A DNA stretch of 64,000 bases. Origin: Bacteroidota bacterium (lineage in GTDB: Bacteria; Bacteroidota; Bacteroidia; Bacteroidales; Lentimicrobiaceae). A program made the translations under genes and the position numbers. Shown here in pieces: positions 25,322 through 34,030 of this stretch (position 1 is its first letter; each line of letters opens with the position of its first letter). The stretch lies in the NCBI GenBank assembly GCA_023441805.1, contig JAEZNO010000013.1, positions 12,775-76,774 on the forward strand, in the 5' to 3' direction. Below the pieces are notes generated by a model that saw only the letters and a program-made list of their open reading frames with translations, had not been told where the DNA came from and searched no databases.

Positions 25322-26493
25322 TATATCTGTCTAACCTCTCTTAATTCGCCGGGCTTTACATTATCTTCTCCAACATTCATTGAAATGATTCCCCAGGCTT
25401 GCTCAAACGAGTGTATGTGTGCTGACCCGTGATATTCCAATGGCTCAATTTTACCTGAAGCATATCTGACCGGAATAAATGATTTTCTGTCAATTCTTTT
25501 TCTTGTATAACTTGATGCCATTGGAAGAGTAACAGTTCGGGGATTATATCTGGTACCCATTATTCTATAAAGTAATGGTTTAACCGTTAGTTCAAACTGT
25601 ACAAATGAGGAAACAGGGTTTCCGGGTAAACCGAATACATATTTTTCACCTCTGGTCGCAAACAATGTTGGTTTGCCCGGCTGCACAGCCATTTCCCTGA
25701 ATTTTATTGAAAAACCTGATGATTCAATAACTCCGGGTACATGGTCATAATCACCTAAAGAAACGCCTCCTGTAATGAGAAGAACATCGCATTTATTCAG
25801 AGTTTCTTCAATAATTCTGGATGTTTCATCAATTTCATCAGGCACTATTCCTCCGTAAAATACCTTAGCCCCAATCATAGCGGCCTGAGCCATAAGCTGA
25901 TATGCATTACTATTTCGTATTTGAGCTCCTGAAGGGATTTCATGTGGTTCAACAAGCTCATTACCTGTCGTAAGAATACCAATTTCAGGAACTCGCCAAA
26001 CCTTAGGATTTGTGTATCCTACAGATGCCATCACGGCAATATGCTGAGCTTTTATTAGTGTTCCCTTTTGAAGTACAATCTGACCTTTTTTTATATCCTC
26101 CGATTTATAGGCTATGTTATTGGCAGTTGATTGTTTCAGAAATAAGATTGTGCCATCATCATTAGTCCTTGTGTGTTCTACCATTATAACACAATCAGCA
26201 CCGTCAGGTACAATGGCACCTGTCATAATTTTTGAGCAATGCTTACTTAGCACCCGCTGTTTTGGGATTGCACCTGCAGCAATGGTCTCAATTACATTTA
26301 ACGGTCCCGGCAAATCTGCCCTCCTGCATGCATACCCATCAACGGCTGATTTATCGAATGGAGGCATATCAATGTCTGAATAAACATCTTCGGCAAGTAT
26401 CCTGCCAAGACTCTCCATCATGGGGATGTTTTCAATTATCGGGAATACCTCTACAGAATCGACTATTGAGAGTGCTTCTTCGAAAGATATCAT
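25321..26493 (-). CDS. moeA: Molybdopterin molybdenumtransferase MoeA
   Basis: A 390-residue protein. It contains the N-terminal PPFDKSAVDGYACR motif, IMTGAIVPDGADCVIMVE, and the MoCF domain with ILTTGNELVEP and TGGVSLGDYDHV; the tail domain carries FVFGLPGNPVSSFV-like wording. MoeA inserts molybdate into adenylated molybdopterin. It is the first gene of the run and its stop overlaps the moaA start (TAATG). A TACCTTTG element upstream (minus strand) is a fitting promoter. Confidence 0.96.
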   Translation of the reverse strand: MISFEEALSIVDSVEVFPIIENIPMMESLGRILAEDVYSDIDMPPFDKSAVDGYACRRADLPGPLNVIETIAAGAIPKQRVLSKHCSKIMTGAIVPDGADCVIMVEHTRTNDDGTILFLKQSTANNIAYKSEDIKKGQIVLQKGTLIKAQHIAVMASVGYTNPKVWRVPEIGILTTGNELVEPHEIPSGAQIRNSNAYQLMAQAAMIGAKVFYGGIVPDEIDETSRIIEETLNKCDVLLITGGVSLGDYDHVPGVIESSGFSIKFREMAVQPGKPTLFATRGEKYVFGLPGNPVSSFVQFELTVKPLLYRIMGTRYNPRTVTLPMASSYTRKRIDRKSFIPVRYASGKIEPLEYHGSAHIHSFEQAWGIISMNVGEDNVKPGELREVRQI

Positions 26494-26515
26494 TGAGTAT
26501 TTTCAGATTTTTATG

Positions 26516-26523
26516 CAAAGGTA
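26516..26523 (-). promoter_or_regulatory. Candidate -7 element for the moeA operon
   Basis: On the minus strand this is TACCTTTG, matching TAnnTTTG, 22 bases upstream of the moeA ATG. No clear -33 element was found. Confidence 0.4.
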
Positions 26524-26676
26524 ATGATTACTCTGATAAACTGAATGTTAGAGTAAAATAGGTTATTGTATCTAAGGTCAACAGCTTAACCATAAGTTTC
26601 ATTATTTCACGGAATAAACTATCCAGGTATAAGTTTGACTACTTTACTGATAATGGCGAACTACTTTCTCACTCAT

Positions 26677-26740
26677 CTAAGCGTTATCTAAGCGTTTCCT
26701 AAGCGTTTCCTAAGCGTTTCTTAGAACGCTTAGGAAACGC
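26677..26740. repeat. Tandem 11-bp repeats ending in a 16-bp stem-loop
   Basis: Four head-to-tail units, CTAAGCGTTAT once and CTAAGCGTTTC three times, run 26677-26720. They are followed by an inverted copy, so 26703-26718 and 26725-26740 pair perfectly over 16 bp with a 6-base loop (TCTTAG). The structure is the strongest in this gap. Confidence 0.9.
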
Positions 26741-26899
26741 CTCGACATTGCTAAGATATCGCCTGGACGAATGAGATGATGGTTAGAAACCATTGCTTTT
26801 GGTACTCACGTACGAATATGTTCTTCCAACACATTATCGGTAGAGGTGATACGTGGGAAAGGTGAAATAAGTGACTTAAATTGTTGGGAATAAGGATTG

Positions 26900-27793
26900 T
26901 CAGACCTTCAGATTTGCTTCAAGATACTCTTTGTACTGCTGTAGCACCAATCCGTCGGCTAATCCAATTTTTGGAGCAGTGACAAGATCAATATCTGTCC
27001 ATTTTAAGATAGTGAGGAATATTTTTGCTGCGGGGACAATTACATCGGCACGGTCTGGGCGCAGGCCCAGTTTGTCAATACGTACCTGAAGTGGCATGCT
27101 GTTAAGCTGTTTATGTGCAAAACTCAGCTGATCGAAGTTAATGGTGTTGTTATAAGAATGCCCGTAGAGCTTTGTGAGCTTATTAATATTGCCTCCTGAA
27201 CCAATAACGTTCATTCTACCGAAATCAGGCTTAAACTGTCTGAGCCATTTATGGAGATTCTCCCATTCTGCTTCTTCAATAGCATCTGCAAGAAATCGTA
27301 AGGTTCCAATCTTAAATGATGCAGCAGCAACTGTCTCTCTTCCTTCAATGATTGAAATTTCAGTTGAACCACCTCCAACATCAATATACATGGTCTTACT
27401 GAATTCTCTGTTTACCTTTATGTTGCTGAATGTACTTATGATATCTGCCTCACGATTACCATCGATAAGATCAATCTCTAGTCCTGATTCCTGTTTTACA
27501 AGTTCCAGCACCTCCTTGCGGTTTGATGCTTCCCTCATGGCTGATGTGGCAGCTGCCCTATATCCGACAGGCTGATAAACATCAATCAGCAGACTAAATG
27601 CTTTGAGAGTTTTTACCAGGTATTCAATTTTCTGATCTGATATCTTGCCATTAGCAAAAACATCAAGTCCCAAACGCACAGGTATACGAATTAAGGTTGC
27701 TTTCTCAGCCACAGGACCACCTTTGGTTTCATGTACATTCGCAAATAAGAGGCGTACAGCATTTGAACCTATATCGATACCACAAAAGAGCAT
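26900..27793 (-). CDS. Ppx/GppA family phosphatase
   Basis: A 297-residue ASKHA-fold protein. It shows the phosphate-1 motif FCGIDIGSNAVRLL, the second motif YIDVGGGSTEISI and the adenosine-type motif NVIGSGGNINKL. Family members hydrolyse polyphosphate or the pppGpp tail. The length fits the short exopolyphosphatase form without the C-terminal HD domain. It lies 12 bases after lpxH. Which substrate is used cannot be told from sequence. Confidence 0.9.
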   Translation of the reverse strand: MLFCGIDIGSNAVRLLFANVHETKGGPVAEKATLIRIPVRLGLDVFANGKISDQKIEYLVKTLKAFSLLIDVYQPVGYRAAATSAMREASNRKEVLELVKQESGLEIDLIDGNREADIISTFSNIKVNREFSKTMYIDVGGGSTEISIIEGRETVAAASFKIGTLRFLADAIEEAEWENLHKWLRQFKPDFGRMNVIGSGGNINKLTKLYGHSYNNTINFDQLSFAHKQLNSMPLQVRIDKLGLRPDRADVIVPAAKIFLTILKWTDIDLVTAPKIGLADGLVLQQYKEYLEANLKV

Positions 27794-27804
27794 AATTCAA
27801 TGAG

Positions 27805-28596
27805 TTAAAACGGACCTTCTAATAATTTGGGTGAACCACTCTTAAAACTGCATAAGCTCAATCCTGACTGGTCGACGACAGCATATGAGAAGTTGCTTAT
27901 CCAGTCGCCAAGATTAATGTAGTGCTTATTATCCTGTAGAAGTACATGTCCGGGACAATGTCGATGGCCAAAAATATAGTAATCAATCTGTGGGTTCTGA
28001 CTAAGATGCTCTTTTGCGAAGTAATAGAGTCGTTCGGTTGACAGGTCAATATTTCCTTGTTGCTCAATTATCTTTTTATCTTTTAAGATATTGGCATAAC
28101 GACTCTTACGTGAAAAGTACAGTGCAAGCCTTGTACCCCAATCGGGGTGTATCCATCTAAAGAGCCATTGGTTAGGTTTGAATTCAAAGACCTTCTTCAG
28201 AAACTTATAACCATGATCACCGGGGCCTAATCCATCACCGTGTGAAAGGAAGAATTTCTTACCATTCCATTCCCTCACAAGGCTTTGGCGATAGAGAATG
28301 ATACCGAGTTCCTTGTTTAGATAATCGAATGCCCAAATATCATGGTTGCCTCTGAAGAGATAAACAGGGATTCCTTTATCGGTTATTTGGGCAAGTTTAC
28401 CAAACAGTCGGGCAAAACCTTTTGGGATGACAGTTTTATATTCAAACCAGAAATCAAAAATATCTCCCATCAGGAACAGTTCATCTGCATCCTGCTCTAC
28501 CATTTCAAGCCATTTCAGTAGAAGCTTTTCTCTCTCTAAACTTGATTCATGGTCAGGGATGCCGAGGTGAAAGTCTGATGCAAAATATATCTTCAA
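27805..28596 (-). CDS. lpxH: UDP-2,3-diacylglucosamine diphosphatase LpxH
   Basis: A 263-residue calcineurin-like metallophosphoesterase. Metal ligands are seen in FASDFHLGIPD, LMGDIFDFWFEY, FRGNHDIW, LSHGDGLGPGD and FGHRHCPGH. The order and spacing are those of LpxH, which cleaves UDP-diacylglucosamine to lipid X in lipid A synthesis, on the inner face of the membrane. lpxK lies three genes upstream on the same strand, which supports the assignment over a generic phosphodiesterase. Confidence 0.9.
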   Translation of the reverse strand: MKIYFASDFHLGIPDHESSLEREKLLLKWLEMVEQDADELFLMGDIFDFWFEYKTVIPKGFARLFGKLAQITDKGIPVYLFRGNHDIWAFDYLNKELGIILYRQSLVREWNGKKFFLSHGDGLGPGDHGYKFLKKVFEFKPNQWLFRWIHPDWGTRLALYFSRKSRYANILKDKKIIEQQGNIDLSTERLYYFAKEHLSQNPQIDYYIFGHRHCPGHVLLQDNKHYINLGDWISNFSYAVVDQSGLSLCSFKSGSPKLLEGPF

Positions 28597-28631
28597 TGGC
28601 GGAGGATTAATTATTGCTAATATAGTGTAAT

Positions 28632-29801
28632 TTACTTCTTACCTGAATACTTCTTTATCCATTCATTTATACCTGTGGCACTTGAGCCGGTTGTCAGTAC
28701 TTTTCTGTTTTTATCAATAACAACAAAGCACGGAAGTGAAGGATTGTTCAGCCTTTTCAGCAACGGTGAATTATAGCCTGCAGTATCAATCATGTTATTG
28801 TACCACATCTTATCAATTGTGATAACGTTTGCCCATCTCTTGAAATTCTCATCAAACGCAATGGCAAACAGCTTTAACTGATTATCCTTATTATCTTCGG
28901 CTATTTGCTTGACCTGAAGATTGGTTTTGCGACTTACCATTGTGTGATCCCATAAATAGAGTAAGGTAACACCTTCAGAAGCAGGATCAAGACTAACACT
29001 CTTTTTATTAAGTCCAACAAGTTTTATATCCGGTAAAGTATCACCAGCACGGACTCCCCTGCTACCTCTTTCATTATACCCTGAGTTTCGTGCTAACATA
29101 ATTACCCGATTATGGAATGAGATACTGTAAGGATGTTCGGGGTGGTAATGGTTTAGGAGTGAGTCAACTTTATGAAACCATTCATGGTCGATAGTATAGT
29201 TAAAGACAGGAGTTTGTTTGATGAAGCTGTTTATAGCACGAAATACTCCGATTGAGCCCGGATTTTCGTCAATGTACGCTATTGACTCTAATTTAAAATT
29301 GTCAACTAACGCTTCAAAAGAGCGGGTAGTATTTTCACGAACCTCCGCAAAACTATCAGTTGGTTGGGCATTAAGTAAGACATATGCAAGAGAATCAGCC
29401 ATCCTCTCGGCTCTGTTGAGCTTTTGTATCAATGCATTATAACTCTTGTTCTCGGAATCATCCGGGTCATCAATAATTCTATTGTAACCGACATCAATTC
29501 GATAAGTTGCTGATGGCTGTGCTATGAACTCAATTCGTCTGTCCTGATTCTTAATGAAAAAGAGCATTGGCCTTGTGAGTTCAGTCTCGAGTCTCTTTTT
29601 CTTTACATCCGGTTTGAGAGAATTCAGCTGTACAATCTTATTGGTATCAATCATCATGAGCGAAATGGCAGTATTGCCTGTGAAGTTCTCAGTGATGACT
29701 GTTACTTGGTCAGTATTAGTTCTTGTACATGCAGAATTAAGAAAAAATAAAACTGTCAATATTGCTATGGCAGTTTTAAATGGAGATATTCTGTTATGCA
29801 T
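28632..29801 (-). CDS. Thioredoxin-fold lipoprotein without CxxC
   Basis: A 389-residue protein with a lipoprotein signal (ILTVLFFLNSAC, Cys25). An N-terminal domain of about 230 residues resembles DUF4369-type sequences that often precede thioredoxin domains in this phylum. A C-terminal thioredoxin-like domain (DTLPDIKLVGLNKKSVSLD, LLYLWDHTMVSR, LPCFVVIDKNRKVL) covers about 250-389. The position normally holding WCxxC reads WDHTMVS, so it lacks redox cysteines. It is probably a structural or binding form rather than a disulfide reductase. Family naming is from pattern only. Confidence 0.75.
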   Translation of the reverse strand: MHNRISPFKTAIAILTVLFFLNSACTRTNTDQVTVITENFTGNTAISLMMIDTNKIVQLNSLKPDVKKKRLETELTRPMLFFIKNQDRRIEFIAQPSATYRIDVGYNRIIDDPDDSENKSYNALIQKLNRAERMADSLAYVLLNAQPTDSFAEVRENTTRSFEALVDNFKLESIAYIDENPGSIGVFRAINSFIKQTPVFNYTIDHEWFHKVDSLLNHYHPEHPYSISFHNRVIMLARNSGYNERGSRGVRAGDTLPDIKLVGLNKKSVSLDPASEGVTLLYLWDHTMVSRKTNLQVKQIAEDNKDNQLKLFAIAFDENFKRWANVITIDKMWYNNMIDTAGYNSPLLKRLNNPSLPCFVVIDKNRKVLTTGSSATGINEWIKKYSGKK

Positions 29802-29819
29802 TTGTCGTAAGATAATCCA

Positions 29820-30638
29820 CTACAAATCTAATTCATTTAAGAAACGCATAAGAATTTTCGTCATGACCGGCTCTGTGCGCTGAGCTGCTTCAAGTACCAA
29901 CTGATGTGATACATCGGAGATTTTACCCACTACTCCAAGATCAGTAATGATTGAAACAGCAAAGACGGGAATTCCCATATGGCGTGCAGTAATTACTTCA
30001 GGAACTGTTGACATTCCCACGGCATCAGCACCTATTATGTGCATGTATTTATACTCAGCAGGGGTTTCGAACGTCGGGCCTGTAACTCCTGCATAAACAC
30101 CATACTGTAATGGGATATTTTCTTCCTGAGCTATACCTTTTACTTTCTCAATCAACTTGTGATCATAAGCTTCCTTCATATCAGGAAACCGGGGGCCCAG
30201 CTCTTTGTAATTTCTACCAATTAACGGGTTAGTACCCATCAGGTTAATATGGTCGGTTATAACCATTATGTCACCTATATTGAAAGCAGGATTGAGTCCA
30301 CCACTGGCATTTGAAACAATAAGGAGTTTAATGCCTAAGAATTTCATGACCCTTATCGGGAATGCAATTTGTTCCATTGTCCATCCCTCGTAGAAATGGA
30401 ACCTGCCCTGCATAGCAACAACTTGTTTACCACCCAGTTTACCGGTAATCAGATGACCTGCATGACCTTCAACAGTCGAGATAGGGAAATTAGGAATTTC
30501 GTTATAAGGGATTTCTTTATCGATGTCAATTTCACGGGTAAGTCCGCCTAAACCTGATCCAAGAATAATACCAACCTCCGGTTTTTCAGAGATGAGTGAG
30601 GTTAAGTAATTAACGCTTTCTCTTATTTGTTCTAACAT
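29820..30638 (-). CDS. Purine nucleoside phosphorylase
   Basis: A 272-residue trimeric-type phosphorylase. Motifs include GIILGSGLGGL (phosphate), VEGHAGHLITG, QGRFHFYEGW, LIVSNASGGLNP, and GPTFETPAEYKYMH with VGMSTVPEVITARHMG. It splits purine nucleosides with phosphate for salvage in the cytoplasm. Its start overlaps the lpxK end by 29 bases. The sequence is of the guanosine/inosine group (PunA-like); I do not assign the symbol because naming varies. Confidence 0.93.
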   Translation of the reverse strand: MLEQIRESVNYLTSLISEKPEVGIILGSGLGGLTREIDIDKEIPYNEIPNFPISTVEGHAGHLITGKLGGKQVVAMQGRFHFYEGWTMEQIAFPIRVMKFLGIKLLIVSNASGGLNPAFNIGDIMVITDHINLMGTNPLIGRNYKELGPRFPDMKEAYDHKLIEKVKGIAQEENIPLQYGVYAGVTGPTFETPAEYKYMHIIGADAVGMSTVPEVITARHMGIPVFAVSIITDLGVVGKISDVSHQLVLEAAQRTEPVMTKILMRFLNELDL

Positions 30639-31677
30639 AATTGATTACAGTATTATCAAATTTTTCTTTATCACTGTGATGAAAATCAACTTCCATAGGG
30701 ACATAAAAAAAGGGCAATTGTGATGCCATTTCCTTTACTTCCGGATCGAGCATTCGCATTGCATCTTTCTCGGTTGTGACCAGTAATTTATTCCGGGTGT
30801 AAATATCGGAATAATTTCTGCTTATCTGTTCAAAATCAACAGATGTATATTTGTGATGATCTTTATAACGCAATACAATAAGATCACTGCAACGGTTACG
30901 AAGTTCAAATTCGAGTGGGTATGGATTAGCAATTCCCGCCACTAATATTATGACAGAGAATTTGGTTGCCGTGTCAATAACTTCCTCAGGGTTCCACACT
31001 GATCGTATTTCCCCATATTTTACGAACGAGAAAAAGATTTGCTGATGTGATTTTGGTTTCAGACTATCAACAATCAATTCCCTGTCAAATGGAGACAGCA
31101 CATTTGGTGTTTTGGTAACAACTATCAAATCAGCTCTTCGTGCTCCCGACCTGGCTTCCCTGAGTGTACCTAACGGCAAAGGATAATCTTTGCTGTAAAG
31201 TTTATGATAATCAGTCAGAAGGATTGATAAACCGGGTTTCACATAGCGATGCTGGAATGCATCATCCATAATGATTAAATCAAGCTCAGGCTTGAGATTT
31301 AAGAGTGATGTAATGCCGCGTCGTCTTTTCTCATCAGTGCTTACAGTGATTTCAGGGAATTTATTATAAAACTGTGAAGGCTCGTCACCGATAGTCCCTG
31401 CATTATCATTTTCATTAGCAATGCGAAATCCTCTTGTTTTTCTTCCATAACCACGACTTAGTGTGGCAATTTGATAATCGTTGGATAACAAACGGATTAA
31501 ATATTCGGTATGCGGTGTTTTACCTGTGCCGCCGGCTGAAAGATTACCTACTGAAATGACAGGGAGGGGGAATGTGCGGGAACTCAGTATTTTCCAATCG
31601 AATAACCAGTTCCTTAAACGAGTAACAATCTCGTATATTATAGCAAACGGCAGGAGAAATAAACGGAGAAATTCCAT
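30610..31677 (-). CDS. lpxK: Tetraacyldisaccharide 4'-kinase LpxK
   Basis: A 355-residue membrane-associated kinase. It starts with a hydrophobic stretch (LRLFLLPFAIIYEIVT) and carries SVGNLSAGGTGKTPHTEYL (Walker A), LSRGYGRKTRGF, GDEPSQFY, IIMDDAFQHRYVKP and TTEKDAMRM. LpxK adds the 4'-phosphate to the lipid A disaccharide. Many Bacteroidota later remove that phosphate. The downstream purine phosphorylase overlaps it; lpxH is in the same run. Confidence 0.95.
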   Translation of the reverse strand: MEFLRLFLLPFAIIYEIVTRLRNWLFDWKILSSRTFPLPVISVGNLSAGGTGKTPHTEYLIRLLSNDYQIATLSRGYGRKTRGFRIANENDNAGTIGDEPSQFYNKFPEITVSTDEKRRRGITSLLNLKPELDLIIMDDAFQHRYVKPGLSILLTDYHKLYSKDYPLPLGTLREARSGARRADLIVVTKTPNVLSPFDRELIVDSLKPKSHQQIFFSFVKYGEIRSVWNPEEVIDTATKFSVIILVAGIANPYPLEFELRNRCSDLIVLRYKDHHKYTSVDFEQISRNYSDIYTRNKLLVTTEKDAMRMLDPEVKEMASQLPFFYVPMEVDFHHSDKEKFDNTVINYVRTNKRKR

Positions 31678-31819
31678 GCCTTAAAGTTAAAAAATTAATT
31701 ATAATACCCATAAAAGCTGTAAATTTATTGCGGCAATATATTTTACATTAGTATCTAGGTTACATTTAAGCTATGAACTAATACGTTCAATTGGGGTTTG
31801 TACGATAAAATTTACACTA

Positions 31820-32914
31820 ATGAAGCTACACGACATCACTGATTTTATTGAGAAACTGGCCCCTGTTCAATCCCAGGAAAGCTATGATAATAGTGGGTTA
31901 CTGGTTGGAAACAAAGATGATCTTATAAGAGGAGCCTTAATAACACTTGATATCACTGAGGAAGTCATTGATGAAGCCATCGCACTCGACTATAATTTGA
32001 TAATTTCACATCATCCATTGATATTTAAACCAATTAAGAAAATAAATGGAACGAATGTGGTAGAGCGCTGCTTAATCAAAGCCATTAAGCATGGTATTGC
32101 CTTATACGCCGCTCACACTAACCTTGACAACTCATACACCGGAGTAAATGCAATTCTTGCTGAAAAGATAGGTTTGGCGGATAAAGCTATTTTGCAACCG
32201 GTTGTAGGTGCATTGGTAAAGTATGTTGTATTTGTGCCGGTTACTCATCAGAAGGCGGTTATGGAGGCTATTTTTAATGCCGGTGCAGGTGTGATAGGCG
32301 ATTATGATTGCTGCAGTTTCAATACAGAAGGCGAAGGAACCTTCAGAGCACTTGATGGAAGTAATCCTTTTGTTGGTGAAAGAGGGGAATTTCATACTGA
32401 ACCTGAAGTTCGCATTGAGACTATTATGCCTGATTGGTTACGCTATAAAGTATTGAAACGCGTTAAGGAAGTTCATCCTTATGAAGAAATTGCATGGGAT
32501 ATCTACCCTCTGAAGAATGAATTTGCGCGATTAGGAGCAGGAATGTATGGTACGTTGCCTGAACCTATAAGTGAATCGGATTTTCTAAGATCATTAAAGA
32601 ACATATTAAATGTTCCTTTCCTGAAACACTCACCGTTTCTCAACAGGAAAGTTATGAAAGTGGGGCTTTGCGGAGGCTCGGGAAATTTCCTGATAAATGA
32701 TGCAATCAGTGCCGGATGTGATGTTTTTATCACAGGAGAACTCAAATATCATGATTATTTTTTAGCTGATAATAAGATCATGCTGATAGAGGCCGGCCAC
32801 TATGAAACTGAACAATTTAGCAAAGAATTATTATATACAAAACTTAAAGAAAAATTTACTACCTTTGCACTCCAAATTTCCGGGATAATCTCCAATCCCG
32901 TTATGTATCTGTAA
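31820..32914 (+). CDS. Nif3-like dinuclear metal-centre protein
   Basis: A 364-residue protein in the long form of the family, with a PII-like insert (about 130-235). Metal-site histidines occur in ISHHPLIFKPI and YAAHTNLDNSY, with GLCGGSGNFLINDA and FITGELKYHDYFLA and EAGHYETEQ near the C-terminus. NIF3/YqfO proteins form toroidal hexamers with two metals per site; the physiological activity is unclear. The zinc-ribbon gene follows 22 bases downstream, a pairing conserved across many bacteria. Confidence 0.93.
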   Translation: MKLHDITDFIEKLAPVQSQESYDNSGLLVGNKDDLIRGALITLDITEEVIDEAIALDYNLIISHHPLIFKPIKKINGTNVVERCLIKAIKHGIALYAAHTNLDNSYTGVNAILAEKIGLADKAILQPVVGALVKYVVFVPVTHQKAVMEAIFNAGAGVIGDYDCCSFNTEGEGTFRALDGSNPFVGERGEFHTEPEVRIETIMPDWLRYKVLKRVKEVHPYEEIAWDIYPLKNEFARLGAGMYGTLPEPISESDFLRSLKNILNVPFLKHSPFLNRKVMKVGLCGGSGNFLINDAISAGCDVFITGELKYHDYFLADNKIMLIEAGHYETEQFSKELLYTKLKEKFTTFALQISGIISNPVMYL

Positions 32915-32936
32915 CTAATTCCAAAGAAGGAATAAT

Positions 32937-33791
32937 ATGGCAAAAACGTCGAAGGAAAAACCAATGAATGAATCCATTGAAAAACAGGAACAAGACGACA
33001 AAAGCTACATTTCAGCACACGTTTCTTTAACACCCTCTGAAAGCGATGAAACAGAAGTTTCAATCGAAAAAAAGCTAATCGCTTTGTACAGTCTCCAGCA
33101 AATAGATTCACAGATAGATAAGATTAGAATTATCAGAGGTGAATTGCCATTAGAAGTTGAAGACCTTGAAGATGAGATTATTGGTTTACAAACCCGAATT
33201 GATAATTACATCCAGGACATCCAGAACCTTAACACTCAAATCAAAAACAAAGAAATCCAGATTAAGGATAATCTCCATCAGATCAAACAATATGAGGACA
33301 GGCAGATGGAGGTTAAGAACAACAGAGAATATGAGTCTTTAACAAAGGAAATTGAATATCAGAATCTCGAGATTGCTCTTGCTGAGAAGAGAATAAAGGA
33401 GTTTACTCACAGTCTTAACCTTAAAAATGAGGAAATTGCAGCTTCTCAGAAAATTCTTGAAGAACGTCGCAATGATCTTGAAGTGAAGAAAAATGAGTTG
33501 GCTGATATCGTAAGTGAAACTGAAAAGGAAGAACAAACCTTGTTACAGAAATCTGAAGATTTCCAGCGTTTCATTGAAGAGAGGTTACTCACAGCATATA
33601 AACGCATCCGTAAAAATGCACGTAATGGCCTCGCAGTTGTTAGCGTTGAGCGTGATGCATGTGGTGGCTGCTTCAGTGCTATCCCTCCTCAGCGACAACT
33701 TGATATTCGTATGCACAAAAAAATAATCGTATGTGAGTATTGTGGCCGTATTCTAATCGACCATGGACTAGCATCTACTATCAATCATTAA
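32937..33791 (+). CDS. Coiled-coil C4 zinc-ribbon protein
   Basis: A 284-residue protein. A long heptad-rich coiled coil spans about residues 40-215 (EDLEDEIIGLQTRID; EIAASQKILEERRNDLE), with MEVKNNREYESLTKEIEYQ, a conserved piece of the family. A C4 zinc ribbon follows (CGGCFSAIPPQRQLDI then CEYCGRIL). Family members are cytoplasmic and of uncertain role, possibly RNA or ribosome related. It is cotranscribed with the Nif3 gene and followed by a strong terminator. Confidence 0.9.
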   Translation: MAKTSKEKPMNESIEKQEQDDKSYISAHVSLTPSESDETEVSIEKKLIALYSLQQIDSQIDKIRIIRGELPLEVEDLEDEIIGLQTRIDNYIQDIQNLNTQIKNKEIQIKDNLHQIKQYEDRQMEVKNNREYESLTKEIEYQNLEIALAEKRIKEFTHSLNLKNEEIAASQKILEERRNDLEVKKNELADIVSETEKEEQTLLQKSEDFQRFIEERLLTAYKRIRKNARNGLAVVSVERDACGGCFSAIPPQRQLDIRMHKKIIVCEYCGRILIDHGLASTINH

Positions 33792-33821
33792 GATTGAACT
33801 TTTCCTGTAAAACATATCTCA

Positions 33822-33858
33822 AGAGGCCGTCCGGCACAGGACGGCCTCTCTTTTTTTT
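33822..33858 (+). terminator. Rho-independent terminator after the zinc-ribbon gene
   Basis: An 11-bp stem (AGAGGCCGTCC and GGACGGCCTCT) with a 6-base loop is followed by a run of eight T. It ends the nif3/zinc-ribbon unit. Confidence 0.93.
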
Positions 33859-33960
33859 GTCCTGAGTGCAGGATACAAGCTTCAGAAATACAAAAAAGTG
33901 AATTGAGAATCCGGAACTATAGCATTGGATCTTAAACTATTTTTGAATAATATTGATCAA

Positions 33961-34000
33961 CCTGGAACTATTTTGAACCACTTTGAACCACTTTGAACTT
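33961..34000. repeat. Four tandem copies of a 10-bp unit
   Basis: Units CCTGGAACTA, TTTTGAACCA, CTTTGAACCA and CTTTGAACTT run head to tail just before the TPR gene. The middle two are the most alike. No inverted copy is attached. Confidence 0.75.
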
Positions 34001-34030
34001 CCCGGAATTCTGTATCTTCGAAGCTCTCAA

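Larger units (their letters stand above)
26494..26899. other. Intergenic region, 406 bases, with repeat cluster
   Basis: It separates moeA from the Ppx/GppA gene, both on the minus strand. It contains the moeA promoter element and, near its middle, the 11-bp tandem repeats with an inverted end (26677-26740). No coding frame of note is seen on either strand. The rest is AT-rich with no other structure I recognise. Confidence 0.6.
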
